DNA of 64,000 nt from Actinomycetes bacterium (GTDB taxonomy: Bacteria > Auribacterota > JAJCYG01), in NCBI GenBank assembly GCA_029263055.1, contig JAJCYG010000107.1:33230-97229 (forward strand). The letters run 5' to 3'. The translations under genes were made by a program, and so were the position numbers. A model generated the notes under the pieces. It was not told the DNA's origin. It was given only the letters and a program-made list of their open reading frames with translations, and ran no database searches. The first letter of the stretch is position 1; each line of letters starts with the position of its first letter. Of this stretch, positions 36,144 to 45,806 are shown piece after piece.

Positions 36144-37220
36144 TTATTCATGATAGGTCAACATTCTAAGCCCATCTAAGGACTCCTCTAACACCAAACC
36201 AAGCGGAATCTGGCTACTCTGAGTTTGTTGGACAGTTCCTAAACCCGTTACCCGCACTTGATCAAAAGCAATCACATTACCCAAAATAATGAGCGTATTC
36301 TGAATTTCCACATCATCTCCACCCGCATAAATAATTCCTTCACCAATTTGAACAGAACCATTTAGCACCACATCTCCATCACGACTCATTAGAGCTGGAT
36401 GATTCAAATAACCTGTCTGAGTCAAAGTGCCAGAAACAGTGATAGTGCCTGTAGCAATTAAAGCACCTGTTAAATTAACCACTCCACTTACAGTCACATC
36501 TCCATCCACATAAACAATGCCATTGACAGGAATCAAATTCACATTGTCAAAAACTATATTTGTTGTGTAACGATCTGCAGGGTCAGCTAAATTGTAATAA
36601 GTATTAAAATCAAATTTAGGAAAGGTTTTTCTGTAGACTCCTTCAACAATGGTGGCTGCTCCTGAGGGAGGTACTATATTCACATTACCGACGGTACTCG
36701 CTGTTCCATTAATAAATGTAATCCCTTGAAGATTGACTGCGGTATTGGAATGAACATCTGAATCAATCAAACTCGATCCAATCACATCAATGTCATTATT
36801 GCTAAAAACGCCATAATCAAAAACCTCATACACATTATCAAAGGCTATTTCCATTTTAATGGTTTCAGAAACAGAACCAACCATTCCTGTTGATTGAATC
36901 AAAACACGTCCTTGTGTTTGAAGGATATCGACATCATACGCCCCATCCCTTAAGTTAACTTGCAGGAAAAGAGCAGGATCATCTTTTTGGGTGAAGTCTT
37001 CTTTTAAAAGGCCATAAGCTTCTGCGGCACCTGCTTCAGCTAGAAAAAAAGCTTTGATTCGGTTTTCATCTTTAGCACCAATAAGACTTTCTTGATGGAC
37101 AAATTCGGAAAGAGAACTAGCTAATAACGAAATGATCACAGACATAAGTATCACCAGAGTTAATACTGAACCCTGACAATCGTTCCACTTTAAATTCAAC
37201 ATACTTCGCCGATATTTCAT
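36144..37220 (-). CDS. PilX-like pilus-associated protein (copy 2 of tandem pair)
   Basis: PilX-type N-terminus (GSVLTLVILMSVIISLLASSLSEF...FFLAEAGAAEAYGLL); repetitive beta-rich body (VYVDGDVTVSGVVNLTGALIATGTITVSG); 40% or more by-eye similarity in matching blocks to the neighbouring ORF. Confidence 0.75.
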   Translation of the reverse strand: MKYRRSMLNLKWNDCQGSVLTLVILMSVIISLLASSLSEFVHQESLIGAKDENRIKAFFLAEAGAAEAYGLLKEDFTQKDDPALFLQVNLRDGAYDVDILQTQGRVLIQSTGMVGSVSETIKMEIAFDNVYEVFDYGVFSNNDIDVIGSSLIDSDVHSNTAVNLQGITFINGTASTVGNVNIVPPSGAATIVEGVYRKTFPKFDFNTYYNLADPADRYTTNIVFDNVNLIPVNGIVYVDGDVTVSGVVNLTGALIATGTITVSGTLTQTGYLNHPALMSRDGDVVLNGSVQIGEGIIYAGGDDVEIQNTLIILGNVIAFDQVRVTGLGTVQQTQSSQIPLGLVLEESLDGLRMLTYHE

Positions 37221-37288
37221 ACCAAACGGCTCTTTCTATCCAATTAAAAACCTCTATTATAAGTATACCTGACAAATCAAAATTCCTT

Positions 37289-38368
37289 TTATTCATGATA
37301 GGTCAACTTCCTCATGCCCCCTTCTCCAACCTCAGCATCATTAAGCCCTGGGGGAATAGTTGTCAAAGGAGCTGCTAAAGTAAAATTCCCTGTTGCTTTT
37401 AAATTAACAAAAGTGATGACAACCCCTTCTTGAATAGTGGTATTACCTAGTATCTCAACATGATGACAATTAGCATATACCATCCCTCGTTCAATATTCA
37501 CATTTCCAACTAATTTAATTTGATAGTCTCGACTCATGAAAGCAGGCAAATCACCAAAACCATACTGATTAAAATTACCATTAATCGTAATCTTTCCAGT
37601 GACCACCAAACAACCAATTATTTGACTTGTTCCCCCAATACGAACATTTCCATTAACATAAATAACACCATTAGTTGGAGTCAAATTAACATTATTCCAA
37701 TTCTGGTTACCAGTATACCTATCTTCTGGAGCTGCTAAATTGTAATAGGTATTAAAATCAAATGTAGGAAAAGGTTGTGGACTTGAAAAAGGAATAGCTT
37801 GTGTAACTGAAGCATTTCCCTCAACTTCAATTTCCTCAACCGCGGTAACAATTCCATTCACTTGAGCGTTTCCTTTTATCTCCCACTCTTCATTACTATG
37901 CATACTTGCATTTACGACAGAGTTACCTAAAACCTCTCCCTCCTTATTTGAGAAGACACCAAAACCAAAAGCTTCTGTTCCTGCATCTAAAGTCACCTCA
38001 ACAAGCAATGTCCGCTCAATATTGTCTATCTTACCTATTGATTGAATCACAACGCGACTGTCTGGCTGTAAGATCTCAACATCAAAGCTCCCTCCTCCTA
38101 AAACAGTTTCTGGGAAAAGAGTAGGATCATCTTTAGCAGCATAGTTTTGTTTTAATATAGCGTAGGCATGAGACACTCCTGACTCAGCTAAAAGCAGCGC
38201 CTTATAAGAACGCTCTATTCTCTCAGAACTATTCACACTCGACAGTGCTAACTGAGATAAGGATGCAGCTAAAAAAGATAAAATCACGAGAAAAAGCATG
38301 GCACCTGTTAAAACAGATCCTTTGCAATTTCCCCTTTTTATTTGCGTTTTTGCGGCTAATCTTTTCAT
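37289..38368 (-). CDS. PilX-like pilus-associated protein (copy 1 of tandem pair)
   Basis: Same architecture: GSVLTGAMLFLVILSFLAASLSQL...LLLAESGVSHAYAIL; FDFNTYYNLAAPEDRYTGN and terminal KLTYHE are shared with the neighbour. Confidence 0.75.
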   Translation of the reverse strand: MKRLAAKTQIKRGNCKGSVLTGAMLFLVILSFLAASLSQLALSSVNSSERIERSYKALLLAESGVSHAYAILKQNYAAKDDPTLFPETVLGGGSFDVEILQPDSRVVIQSIGKIDNIERTLLVEVTLDAGTEAFGFGVFSNKEGEVLGNSVVNASMHSNEEWEIKGNAQVNGIVTAVEEIEVEGNASVTQAIPFSSPQPFPTFDFNTYYNLAAPEDRYTGNQNWNNVNLTPTNGVIYVNGNVRIGGTSQIIGCLVVTGKITINGNFNQYGFGDLPAFMSRDYQIKLVGNVNIERGMVYANCHHVEILGNTTIQEGVVITFVNLKATGNFTLAAPLTTIPPGLNDAEVGEGGMRKLTYHE

Positions 38369-38401
38369 GTTCCCCTCACTCTCCTTCTGATTAAGTAAAA
38401 G

Positions 38402-38417
38402 TGCATACCTTGTGCCA
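38402..38417 (-). promoter_or_regulatory. Candidate sigma54 promoter for the PilX-like gene 37289-38368
   Basis: Minus strand TGGCACAAGGTATGCA, GG-N10-GC, near-consensus; 35-50 nt upstream of the start, with an AAGGAG-type RBS between. Confidence 0.7.
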
Positions 38418-38450
38418 AATTGTTATTTAGAGGACATGACAGAAAGTCAT

Positions 38451-40529
38451 TTATTGAGGAGTATTTCGAGGCTCGATTTCTGCAGTAATCGTGGAATTAA
38501 ATTCCCGTTGTAGATAACCTTCTTTTGCATCAATGTTAACTGTCACTGATTTTGAAAGCTCTTGGCCATCCACTGTCAGTTTAATCACACCGTGATCAAT
38601 GTTTTTAGAAAAATAGCCCCCTATATCAACCACAGTCTCTTCACCTGGCCACTGAAGGGTCACTTGTTTTACTTTGGATGTTTCATAATAAGGAGCGGTT
38701 GAGCTTAAGTCGACTTTGAACTGCACATAACGCCCTGTTTCTCCTGCAATCACTCCAGGACTCGATGTATAGCTTTGCCAAGAAGGGTTATCACTCATAT
38801 TTGAAAAATCGCTTGTTCGTATTGAAACAGCCACATCAGTTCCAGAAGGCTCCACATCAGTCCATTCCACATGATTGTATCCAGGGTCTGCTAACTTTGT
38901 GTCATAGATTTGTGACGTCCATGTTCCTAAAGCAGGATGGGTCACTTGCATATTTACCATCGCCACAATCGAAGCAAAATCAGTTCCTGCTCCACTCCAA
39001 GTTGAATTACTAGCAAAGTCCCCTGTTCGATAATAACTATTAAGCATTCCTAATGTCCCTGAAAAATAAGAGGCTGAATACATCAGCGCTGTACTTGAAA
39101 TATGATAGGTCACCAGATAATTCTTTTCTGTATCAATAGGAAAATCAGTCCAATTAGAATAGACTTCATTGCCTGAAGGAATGGTTATCGACGGTGATCC
39201 TGCACCAATAGAGCCTGCTTCCATATCATGATCTGAGCCAATTACTGCAGGAAAATCACTAAAAAAGAGCTGCATTTTTGTGCCTGAAATCCCGTCTTGT
39301 CCCATACCTGATCTCTCTTCAATATAAGCCGAAGTTATTTCAAGACTATCTTGTGAAGGATGAGCTCGAAACAAAACACGCATTCTCTCTCCACGATTTT
39401 CTAATGACCCTCCAGCGATAATGGTTCTAAAAGTCATATCTTGCAAAGACGGAAGAGTTGGAAGTGAAGCCGTATAACCTTGACTGAGACCCCCTTGTGT
39501 TTCCCCTTCAGCATTCCACACCTCATTCATTCCATCTAAGTAGAGAACGATTTCAGGAGTGGCCAAAGAAGAATCAAAATTAAAAGCAACACCGTTTTGT
39601 TCTGCTTCTGCATCATCAAAATTAGTTTCAATCCATTCATCATGGTAAATTTCAAGTTCAATGTAATCATCCACATCAGCGCCGTGATAAAGCAAGTGCG
39701 CATGCCCACTCCAAGAACCAATTGCAGAAAGGTCTACATTTTGAACTGTTTGTCCACTCGTTGCTAGAGCAGGTAACATTTCCTCTGCCTCTTTTTTTCC
39801 TCCGCTTGGCGAAAGAACAAGGGCATCAATGGCAAAATGATAATCACTTGAGACGTCATTTTTACCCGTCACTTCAAATCGTAACGTATGTGTTCCTGGA
39901 GTCAAAACCACACTTCCAAACTGAACAAAGTTGGTCCGCTCTAAAACAATAGAATAACCATCTAATGAAACCAAGGCAGGCGTAATGTTAAATGCGTCTA
40001 ACGAGCTAAAAAGAGTTTTTGTTAAAGCATTTCCTCCATTATATGTAATCGCTCCATCTCCGTTTGTAACCACAGATTCAAGTTGCTCCATTCTCTCAGC
40101 TGAGGTCAAATCATTATCTCTTGAGGAAAAAACAGTTTTTCTCAACTGATACTCTCCTGCATCTGTGTAAGCATGATAAACAACCGTCTCACTCCAAACA
40201 ATATTTTCATCTGCATCCATTTCAATCAAATTGTCATCATCAGAATCTTCTGCAATAGGTAAACTCACAGCAGAATAAGGTGGGCTTCCGGTAGGATAAT
40301 AAAAGATTTCGTTGCCACTCGACAAACGCATCTCTTTTTTTATCTGAGAAATCGCGATTTGAAGCTCTTGATTCATATTAATTTTAATGGTCTCTGACAT
40401 CCACGACTTTGCCATAGAAGCCCAAACAAGGTAGACCCCTGCCATAATCACACCCATTAAAGAGGTCACAATCATCATTTCAATCAAACTAAAACCCCTC
40501 TTTTTATGATTGAAATATTTCATATTCAT
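38451..40529 (-). CDS. Large PilW-like prepilin (692 aa) with a long C-terminal extension
   Basis: Type IV prepilin N-terminus KKRG/FSLIEMMIVTSLMGVIMAGVYLVW followed by more than 600 aa of extracellular-type beta-rich sequence. Confidence 0.8.
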   Translation of the reverse strand: MNMKYFNHKKRGFSLIEMMIVTSLMGVIMAGVYLVWASMAKSWMSETIKINMNQELQIAISQIKKEMRLSSGNEIFYYPTGSPPYSAVSLPIAEDSDDDNLIEMDADENIVWSETVVYHAYTDAGEYQLRKTVFSSRDNDLTSAERMEQLESVVTNGDGAITYNGGNALTKTLFSSLDAFNITPALVSLDGYSIVLERTNFVQFGSVVLTPGTHTLRFEVTGKNDVSSDYHFAIDALVLSPSGGKKEAEEMLPALATSGQTVQNVDLSAIGSWSGHAHLLYHGADVDDYIELEIYHDEWIETNFDDAEAEQNGVAFNFDSSLATPEIVLYLDGMNEVWNAEGETQGGLSQGYTASLPTLPSLQDMTFRTIIAGGSLENRGERMRVLFRAHPSQDSLEITSAYIEERSGMGQDGISGTKMQLFFSDFPAVIGSDHDMEAGSIGAGSPSITIPSGNEVYSNWTDFPIDTEKNYLVTYHISSTALMYSASYFSGTLGMLNSYYRTGDFASNSTWSGAGTDFASIVAMVNMQVTHPALGTWTSQIYDTKLADPGYNHVEWTDVEPSGTDVAVSIRTSDFSNMSDNPSWQSYTSSPGVIAGETGRYVQFKVDLSSTAPYYETSKVKQVTLQWPGEETVVDIGGYFSKNIDHGVIKLTVDGQELSKSVTVNIDAKEGYLQREFNSTITAEIEPRNTPQ

Positions 40530-40534
40530 ACTCT

Positions 40535-40942
40535 TTATTCATTCACAAATACAGTTGTCACCTCAACCGGATTATTTGTGAAATCCCCCTTTGTCTTATA
40601 GCTAACAGTGACTGTAACCAAGGTTAACTCGGCCATTCCGTTATACCCCGTGGTAACGGTAGTATTACGAATAAACCCTCCATCAGGGTCGCTATTTCCT
40701 TCTTTATCAAGATAAGTATCTGTTTCTGAGGCTGAAGGCAAAACCGAATGCTCAAAATTACGCATACGCTCCAAACGATTCTTAGCCAAATTAACAGCAA
40801 TAAACCGTTGATTCATTTTCTTAGTGGATAAAATACTTTGAGAATAGAGACTGAAAATGCCTAGGACAAAAATCATGGCAACCATTAAAGCAATGGAGAG
40901 CTCAATCAAACTAAATCCGCTTTTATTCATTTTTATTTTCAT
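40535..40942 (-). CDS. PilV-like minor prepilin
   Basis: NKSG/FSLIELSIALMVAMIFVLGIFSLYSQ prepilin signal. Confidence 0.82.
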   Translation of the reverse strand: MKIKMNKSGFSLIELSIALMVAMIFVLGIFSLYSQSILSTKKMNQRFIAVNLAKNRLERMRNFEHSVLPSASETDTYLDKEGNSDPDGGFIRNTTVTTGYNGMAELTLVTVTVSYKTKGDFTNNPVEVTTVFVNE

Positions 40943-40956
40943 CTTTACAGCCTCAT

Positions 40957-41003
40957 AAAAAAGGCGGCCTATTAGCTCGAAACCTTCTCGCTAATAAGCC
41001 GCC
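40957..41003 (-). terminator. Intrinsic terminator downstream of the 41039-41437 prepilin gene
   Basis: Minus strand GGCGGCTTATTAGCGAGAAGGTTTCGAGCTAATAGGCCGCCTTTTTT; long stem with a T-tract. Confidence 0.85.
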
Positions 41004-41038
41004 AACCCTAAAAGAGGGTTGCTGCTTTAACAATCCAA

Positions 41039-41437
41039 CTATTGTAACTGATGGTTTGCAAAGTCAGGATCTGCTGCATCCCCATCTCTATTAGTACAAG
41101 TTGGATCCACTTCAACATCTGTCACGGTATAAGCAACATCGGCGATTGGACAAACCGGTTCATCTTCAATGTAAGCGTCTGTAGCACTAGTAATAATTGT
41201 GCCATACACACCACTGATGTCCGTTCCATCATCCAAGCTTTCATCGATTTGGTATTGCTCCAAAGCGTGCTTAACTAACCGTAAATTGTTTTGGCAAATC
41301 CGGTCTCGAGCATTTCTACGCGCTCGCACAAAATTAGGAACCGCAATCGCTACAAGTAAACCAACAATAGCAACCACAATCATAATTTCAACGAGTGTAA
41401 AAGCTTCTTTTTTTCTGAACCACTTCATTTCACTCAC
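41039..41437 (-). CDS. Type IV prepilin / GspG-like major-type pilin
   Basis: KKEA/FTLVEIMIVVAIVGLLVAIAVPNFVRARRNAR prepilin signal; GGAGGTGA RBS; conserved C-terminal Cys pair (VCP...PTC). Confidence 0.9.
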   Translation of the reverse strand: MSEMKWFRKKEAFTLVEIMIVVAIVGLLVAIAVPNFVRARRNARDRICQNNLRLVKHALEQYQIDESLDDGTDISGVYGTIITSATDAYIEDEPVCPIADVAYTVTDVEVDPTCTNRDGDAADPDFANHQLQ

Positions 41438-41476
41438 CTCCTCTAGGGTTTTACTTCACTATCAACAGTCAAATAA

Positions 41477-41492
41477 TGCATTTACTGTTCCA
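41477..41492 (-). promoter_or_regulatory. Candidate sigma54 promoter for the prepilin gene
   Basis: Minus strand TGGAACAGTAAATGCA, GG-N10-GC spacing, about 40-55 nt upstream of the ATG. Confidence 0.6.
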
Positions 41493-41542
41493 CCTTTAAA
41501 GCTTAACTTCCCCTTGGAACTTAAGCTTATTTCTTCTGTTTC

Positions 41543-41558
41543 TTTGCATTTGTGCAAA
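41543..41558. promoter_or_regulatory. Inverted repeat TTTGCA-N4-TGCAAA; candidate activator site for the prepilin promoter
   Basis: Perfect 6-bp arms centred about 84 bp upstream of the predicted prepilin start site. Confidence 0.4.
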
Positions 41559-41574
41559 TTTGTTCGCATTCGAG

Positions 41575-42948
41575 TTATCCTGCCTTTTTTAGGCCTAACT
41601 TATCGAGTTTTCTATATAGAGTAGCTAAATCTATTTTTAACACTTCAGCTACCTGCTTTTTGTCGCCATGATGTTTTTCTAACAAATGCTGAATATATTC
41701 TGCTTCTTTTTTCTCGATCACACTTTTTAAGCTCAAATCATCTGAAGCACTCTCAAGCACAGATAATGTTGTGGGGTCACCATAACGAATATTAGAAGGA
41801 ATATCTTCTGCTTTAATGGAATCATTTTCAGTAAGAGTCACGACTCTTTCAATGATATTTTCTAACTCCCGAATATTTCCTGGCCAATTATATTGCATTA
41901 AGCACTCTAAAGCATCATTTTCAATTTTAAGCATTTTCCTTTCCCGTTGCTGAGTCAGGCGGCTCAAAAAATGCTCCAGAAGCAAAGGAATATCTTCTTT
42001 GCGCTCTCTTAAGGGAGGAAGCTCAATAGGAATCACACTTAAGCGATAAAAAAGATCTTCTCTAAAATTTTTATTTTGTACTTCTTGTTCTAAAACAACG
42101 TTAGTTGCGGCGATAATACGAACATTCACTTTTTCAATATCAGTCCCCCCAACGCGCTTAATTTCTTTCTCCTGAAGGACTCTCAATAATTTAGTTTGAA
42201 TAGCAGGCGTTGTGGAGCTAATTTCATCTAGGAAAATAGTGCCCCCAGAAGCAACTGAAAACAGACCATCTTTTTCTTGAACAGCCCCTGTAAAAGCCCC
42301 TTTTACATGGCCAAAAAGTTCACTTTCCAACAAAGACTCAGGTAAAGCAGCACAGTTAATGGCCACAAAACGATTATTTTTGCGTAGAGAATTATAGTGA
42401 AGTGCTTTGGCAATCAATTCTTTTCCTGTTCCGCTCTCTCCTGTTAACAATACCGTGCTATCTGTTTTAGATATTTTTTCAACCAAGTGATAAACATGTT
42501 CCATTCTATCACTGTTGCCAATAATATTTTTAAAACGATGACGATCTTCTAAAGCAGTCTTGAGTTCTTTGTTTTCATTGACTATTTTTCGATGAGCCAA
42601 GGCACGTTGAATCAACACATTGAGTTCATCCATTTTGACCGGTTTAATCAAATAATGAAATGCCCCCTTTTTCATAGCACGTACGGCATCTTCAACTGAT
42701 CCATAGGCTGTCATCATGATCATGGGTAAGTCTTTATCAATAGCTTTTACTTTGTTGAGCAGCTCCATACCACTCATCTCTTTCATTCTCACATCGCTTA
42801 AAACTAAATCAAACGACTGTTCATAAAACAATGAAAGCGCTTCTTCAGCTGATGAAGCTGTTTCGATTTCATGGTGCTGATCTCTAAGCATCTCTTTGAC
42901 AATCTTTAAAATGCTTAGTTCGTCATCTACTACAAGTATCTTTGCCAT
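41575..42948 (-). CDS. pilR: PilR-like sigma54-dependent response regulator
   Basis: REC-AAA+ with canonical GAFTGA, HTH KKQVAEVLKIDLATLYRKLDKLGL; located with the pilus genes and a PilS-like kinase. Confidence 0.85.
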   Translation of the reverse strand: MAKILVVDDELSILKIVKEMLRDQHHEIETASSAEEALSLFYEQSFDLVLSDVRMKEMSGMELLNKVKAIDKDLPMIMMTAYGSVEDAVRAMKKGAFHYLIKPVKMDELNVLIQRALAHRKIVNENKELKTALEDRHRFKNIIGNSDRMEHVYHLVEKISKTDSTVLLTGESGTGKELIAKALHYNSLRKNNRFVAINCAALPESLLESELFGHVKGAFTGAVQEKDGLFSVASGGTIFLDEISSTTPAIQTKLLRVLQEKEIKRVGGTDIEKVNVRIIAATNVVLEQEVQNKNFREDLFYRLSVIPIELPPLRERKEDIPLLLEHFLSRLTQQRERKMLKIENDALECLMQYNWPGNIRELENIIERVVTLTENDSIKAEDIPSNIRYGDPTTLSVLESASDDLSLKSVIEKKEAEYIQHLLEKHHGDKKQVAEVLKIDLATLYRKLDKLGLKKAG

Positions 42949-42957
42949 ACCCTCACC

Positions 42958-44583
42958 TTACGCCGCTTTGACTGCTTCTTCTCCTCGAGGCAGCACAATT
43001 ACGAACTTAGTCCCTTTATCTACTTGGCTTTTCACATCGATCATTCCTTTATGCTCTTCAATAATTTTATGAACAATAGCTAATCCCAAACCAGTTCCCA
43101 TATTTTTTGTGGTAAAGAAAGGTGTAAAGATACTATTCAACTTCTCTTCATTAATTCCACAGCCATTGTCTTCAATTTCTACTTTAATAGCTGAAGGCGT
43201 TTCGAGTGTTTCTGACACACGAATATGCACATCGCCCCCATTTGGCATGGCTTCACAGGCATTGGCAATAAGATTATAAAAGACTTGTTTAACTTGATTA
43301 GGATCAAACCAAAAACGAGTTCTTCCCCTTACATTATTAACTTTTTCTATGTGATGTCGCTTACTCCACTTTCCATTGTATTTAAGTAAAATCATCACAT
43401 CATCTAAGATCATATCAATATCCACATATCGTTTATCTAATTCAGGACGGCGTGCAAAACCTAAGAAACTCTCAATAATGTCGTTTAGTCTTTGAGTTTC
43501 CATCAAAATCACATCAACTAAAGCAGCATACTTTTGATCAACAGCTTTTTTACTCACTACCACTTCAACCGCACCACTTATTGAAGCTAGAGGATTACGG
43601 ATTTCATGAGCAATACCCGCAGCCATTTCTCCAACCGCTGCAAGCCGCTCATTCTGTTTTTGTTTTCTTTCTAACTCTTTAATTCGAGTCAAGTCTCTAA
43701 AAACCATCACTTTTCCACAGTAAATATTATTCTGATCAGAGAGATGCGACACATTAAATCCAATAGGCAACTTCGTTCCATCTTTTCTGCGCAACAACAC
43801 CTCATATCCACGCACCTCTTGCGATTTCTCATCATTTGAGGCAGAAGTAAAGTTTGCATTGGTAAAAAAGAAAAGTTTTTTCCAATTAAGCCCTTTAAGC
43901 TCTTCTTCACTGACTCCCACCAAGTCTGCTGCGCCTTTGTTCACATAAACAATTTCATTCTTTTGATTCACTGTGATAATCCCACTCGATATTTGATCTA
44001 AAATCAAATTATGCAACACTTTTAAACGAGTCAAATCACTTCGTTGCGCTTTTAACTTATTAGATAAATAAGAACTCAAAAAGGAAGCAGCACTCATTGC
44101 CATTAGACGCATAAAAGTAAAATAAATAATCTCAACACTATAGGTCGATCGTATTCCAGAGGTTTCGGGATAGGTGATGAAGAAATAAAAATCAAGTCCA
44201 GTTAAAAGAAGATAGCCAGTTAAAGCAAAAACAGTTAATCCAAAGCATTGTCCCCATGGAAGGAGCAACCCGCCAGCGATTAAAGGAAGTAAGATCAATG
44301 AAATAAAAACAGAGTCTGTGCCACCGGAATATTTCAACACACCAATAATCAACAACACATCGATGATAAGCTGAAAACCAACTTGTTTTTCAAAGGATAA
44401 ATCCTGCTTGTACATCCAAATATATAAAATAGAAAAGAGATAAGAAAAGATTATAATACTACAAAATGGAATCAGATCGACTTCAACAGCAACAGCCCCA
44501 AGACCTAAAACAACAAAGACAACGGCCATTCTTAAAGAGATCAAAAGAAGTATTGGATTCCATTTACTCTGTTTCATCATCAA
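42958..44583 (-). CDS. pilS: PilS-like membrane sensor histidine kinase
   Basis: Multi-TM N-terminus, PAS (GIITVNQKNEIVYVNKGAADLVG), AAGIAHEIRNPLASISGAVEV, MGTGLGLAIVHKIIEEHKG. Confidence 0.85.
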   Translation of the reverse strand: MMMKQSKWNPILLLISLRMAVVFVVLGLGAVAVEVDLIPFCSIIIFSYLFSILYIWMYKQDLSFEKQVGFQLIIDVLLIIGVLKYSGGTDSVFISLILLPLIAGGLLLPWGQCFGLTVFALTGYLLLTGLDFYFFITYPETSGIRSTYSVEIIYFTFMRLMAMSAASFLSSYLSNKLKAQRSDLTRLKVLHNLILDQISSGIITVNQKNEIVYVNKGAADLVGVSEEELKGLNWKKLFFFTNANFTSASNDEKSQEVRGYEVLLRRKDGTKLPIGFNVSHLSDQNNIYCGKVMVFRDLTRIKELERKQKQNERLAAVGEMAAGIAHEIRNPLASISGAVEVVVSKKAVDQKYAALVDVILMETQRLNDIIESFLGFARRPELDKRYVDIDMILDDVMILLKYNGKWSKRHHIEKVNNVRGRTRFWFDPNQVKQVFYNLIANACEAMPNGGDVHIRVSETLETPSAIKVEIEDNGCGINEEKLNSIFTPFFTTKNMGTGLGLAIVHKIIEEHKGMIDVKSQVDKGTKFVIVLPRGEEAVKAA

Positions 44584-45788
44584 CCTGTAATAATGCTTGA
44601 TAGTTTAAAAATCGGTAAAAACATACTGATCACAATTCCACCCACCACCAACCCCAAAAAACCAATAAGGAGTGGTTCAATAATAGAAGTCAATCCTTCT
44701 ACAGTTGCCTTCACTTGCTCATCGTAAAACTCTGATATTTTTCTTAACATCAAATCAAGCTGTCCTGTTTTTTCTCCAACAGCAATCATTTTTAAGACCA
44801 TAGGGGGAAACACTTTAGTCTCTCTTAAAGGATCAGCAATGGTTTCGCCCTCTTTAATTTTGTCAGACGCTTTAGTCACAGCCATTTCAATCACTTTATT
44901 TCCCGAGGTATTTGCCACAATTCCCATAGCAGACAAAATAGGAACACCGCTTTGAATCAACGTTGAAAAAGTTTTACTAAATCTAGAAATAGAAATTTTT
45001 CTTGAAAGCGCACCATAGACAGGAAGAAAAAGCTTCATTTTATCAACCCAGTAATGGCCAAACTCTGACTTGTAAAAATAATGACCCCCTACAATCATCA
45101 GCCCAATAAGAATGAGAAAAATCCCAATCCATTGGTTTAATGCCTCACTAATCGAAATTAATATTTTTGTTGCAATCGGCAAATCACCGCCAAAGTCTTC
45201 ATAAATTCCCTTAAAAATAGGAATCACTTTTATAAGCAAAACCAACGTGATTCCAACAGACATCAGAGAAACAATAATGGGATACATCATGGCTGCTCGT
45301 ATTTTGCGTCTTAAGGAAGACATTTCTTCTAAGTAATTTGCCACACGCTCTAATATCTGAGTCAACTGTCCACTAGCCTCACCCGCACGCACCATATTAA
45401 CGAAAAGCTTATTAAATATTTTTGGATGACGTCCTATTGATTCGGAAAAGCTCGCCCCAGCTTCAACAGACTGAACAACTTCTTCAATCACACTCTCCAA
45501 ACCAGGATTGGTTACTTGCTCTCGCAATGTTGTTAGAGCTTGAATTAAGGGCAAGCCAGCTCCCACCATGGTGGCTAATTGCCGTGTGAATAACACAATA
45601 TCATCAGCAGTGACCCTTCTAGTGAAAAGAGTTGAAGACATTTTCTTCTTCTCTTTAACCTCACTCATGCGAAGGACAATTAGATTCTGACTTCTGAGCT
45701 GGTGAACCACATCTTGTTCACTCTCAGCATCCAGAGAACTGGTAACAGTCCGTCCTTCCATATTTTTTGCTGTATATTTGTATTTCAC
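44580..45788 (-). CDS. pilC: Type IV pilus inner-membrane platform protein PilC
   Basis: T2SSF/PilC motifs: FTRQLATMVGAGLPLIQAL, MVRAGEASGQLTQILERVANYLEE, MIAVGEKTGQLDLMLRKISEFYD. Confidence 0.93.
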   Translation of the reverse strand: MKYKYTAKNMEGRTVTSSLDAESEQDVVHQLRSQNLIVLRMSEVKEKKKMSSTLFTRRVTADDIVLFTRQLATMVGAGLPLIQALTTLREQVTNPGLESVIEEVVQSVEAGASFSESIGRHPKIFNKLFVNMVRAGEASGQLTQILERVANYLEEMSSLRRKIRAAMMYPIIVSLMSVGITLVLLIKVIPIFKGIYEDFGGDLPIATKILISISEALNQWIGIFLILIGLMIVGGHYFYKSEFGHYWVDKMKLFLPVYGALSRKISISRFSKTFSTLIQSGVPILSAMGIVANTSGNKVIEMAVTKASDKIKEGETIADPLRETKVFPPMVLKMIAVGEKTGQLDLMLRKISEFYDEQVKATVEGLTSIIEPLLIGFLGLVVGGIVISMFLPIFKLSSIITG

Positions 45789-45806
45789 TGTTTTGTTCCG
45801 CCCTTT

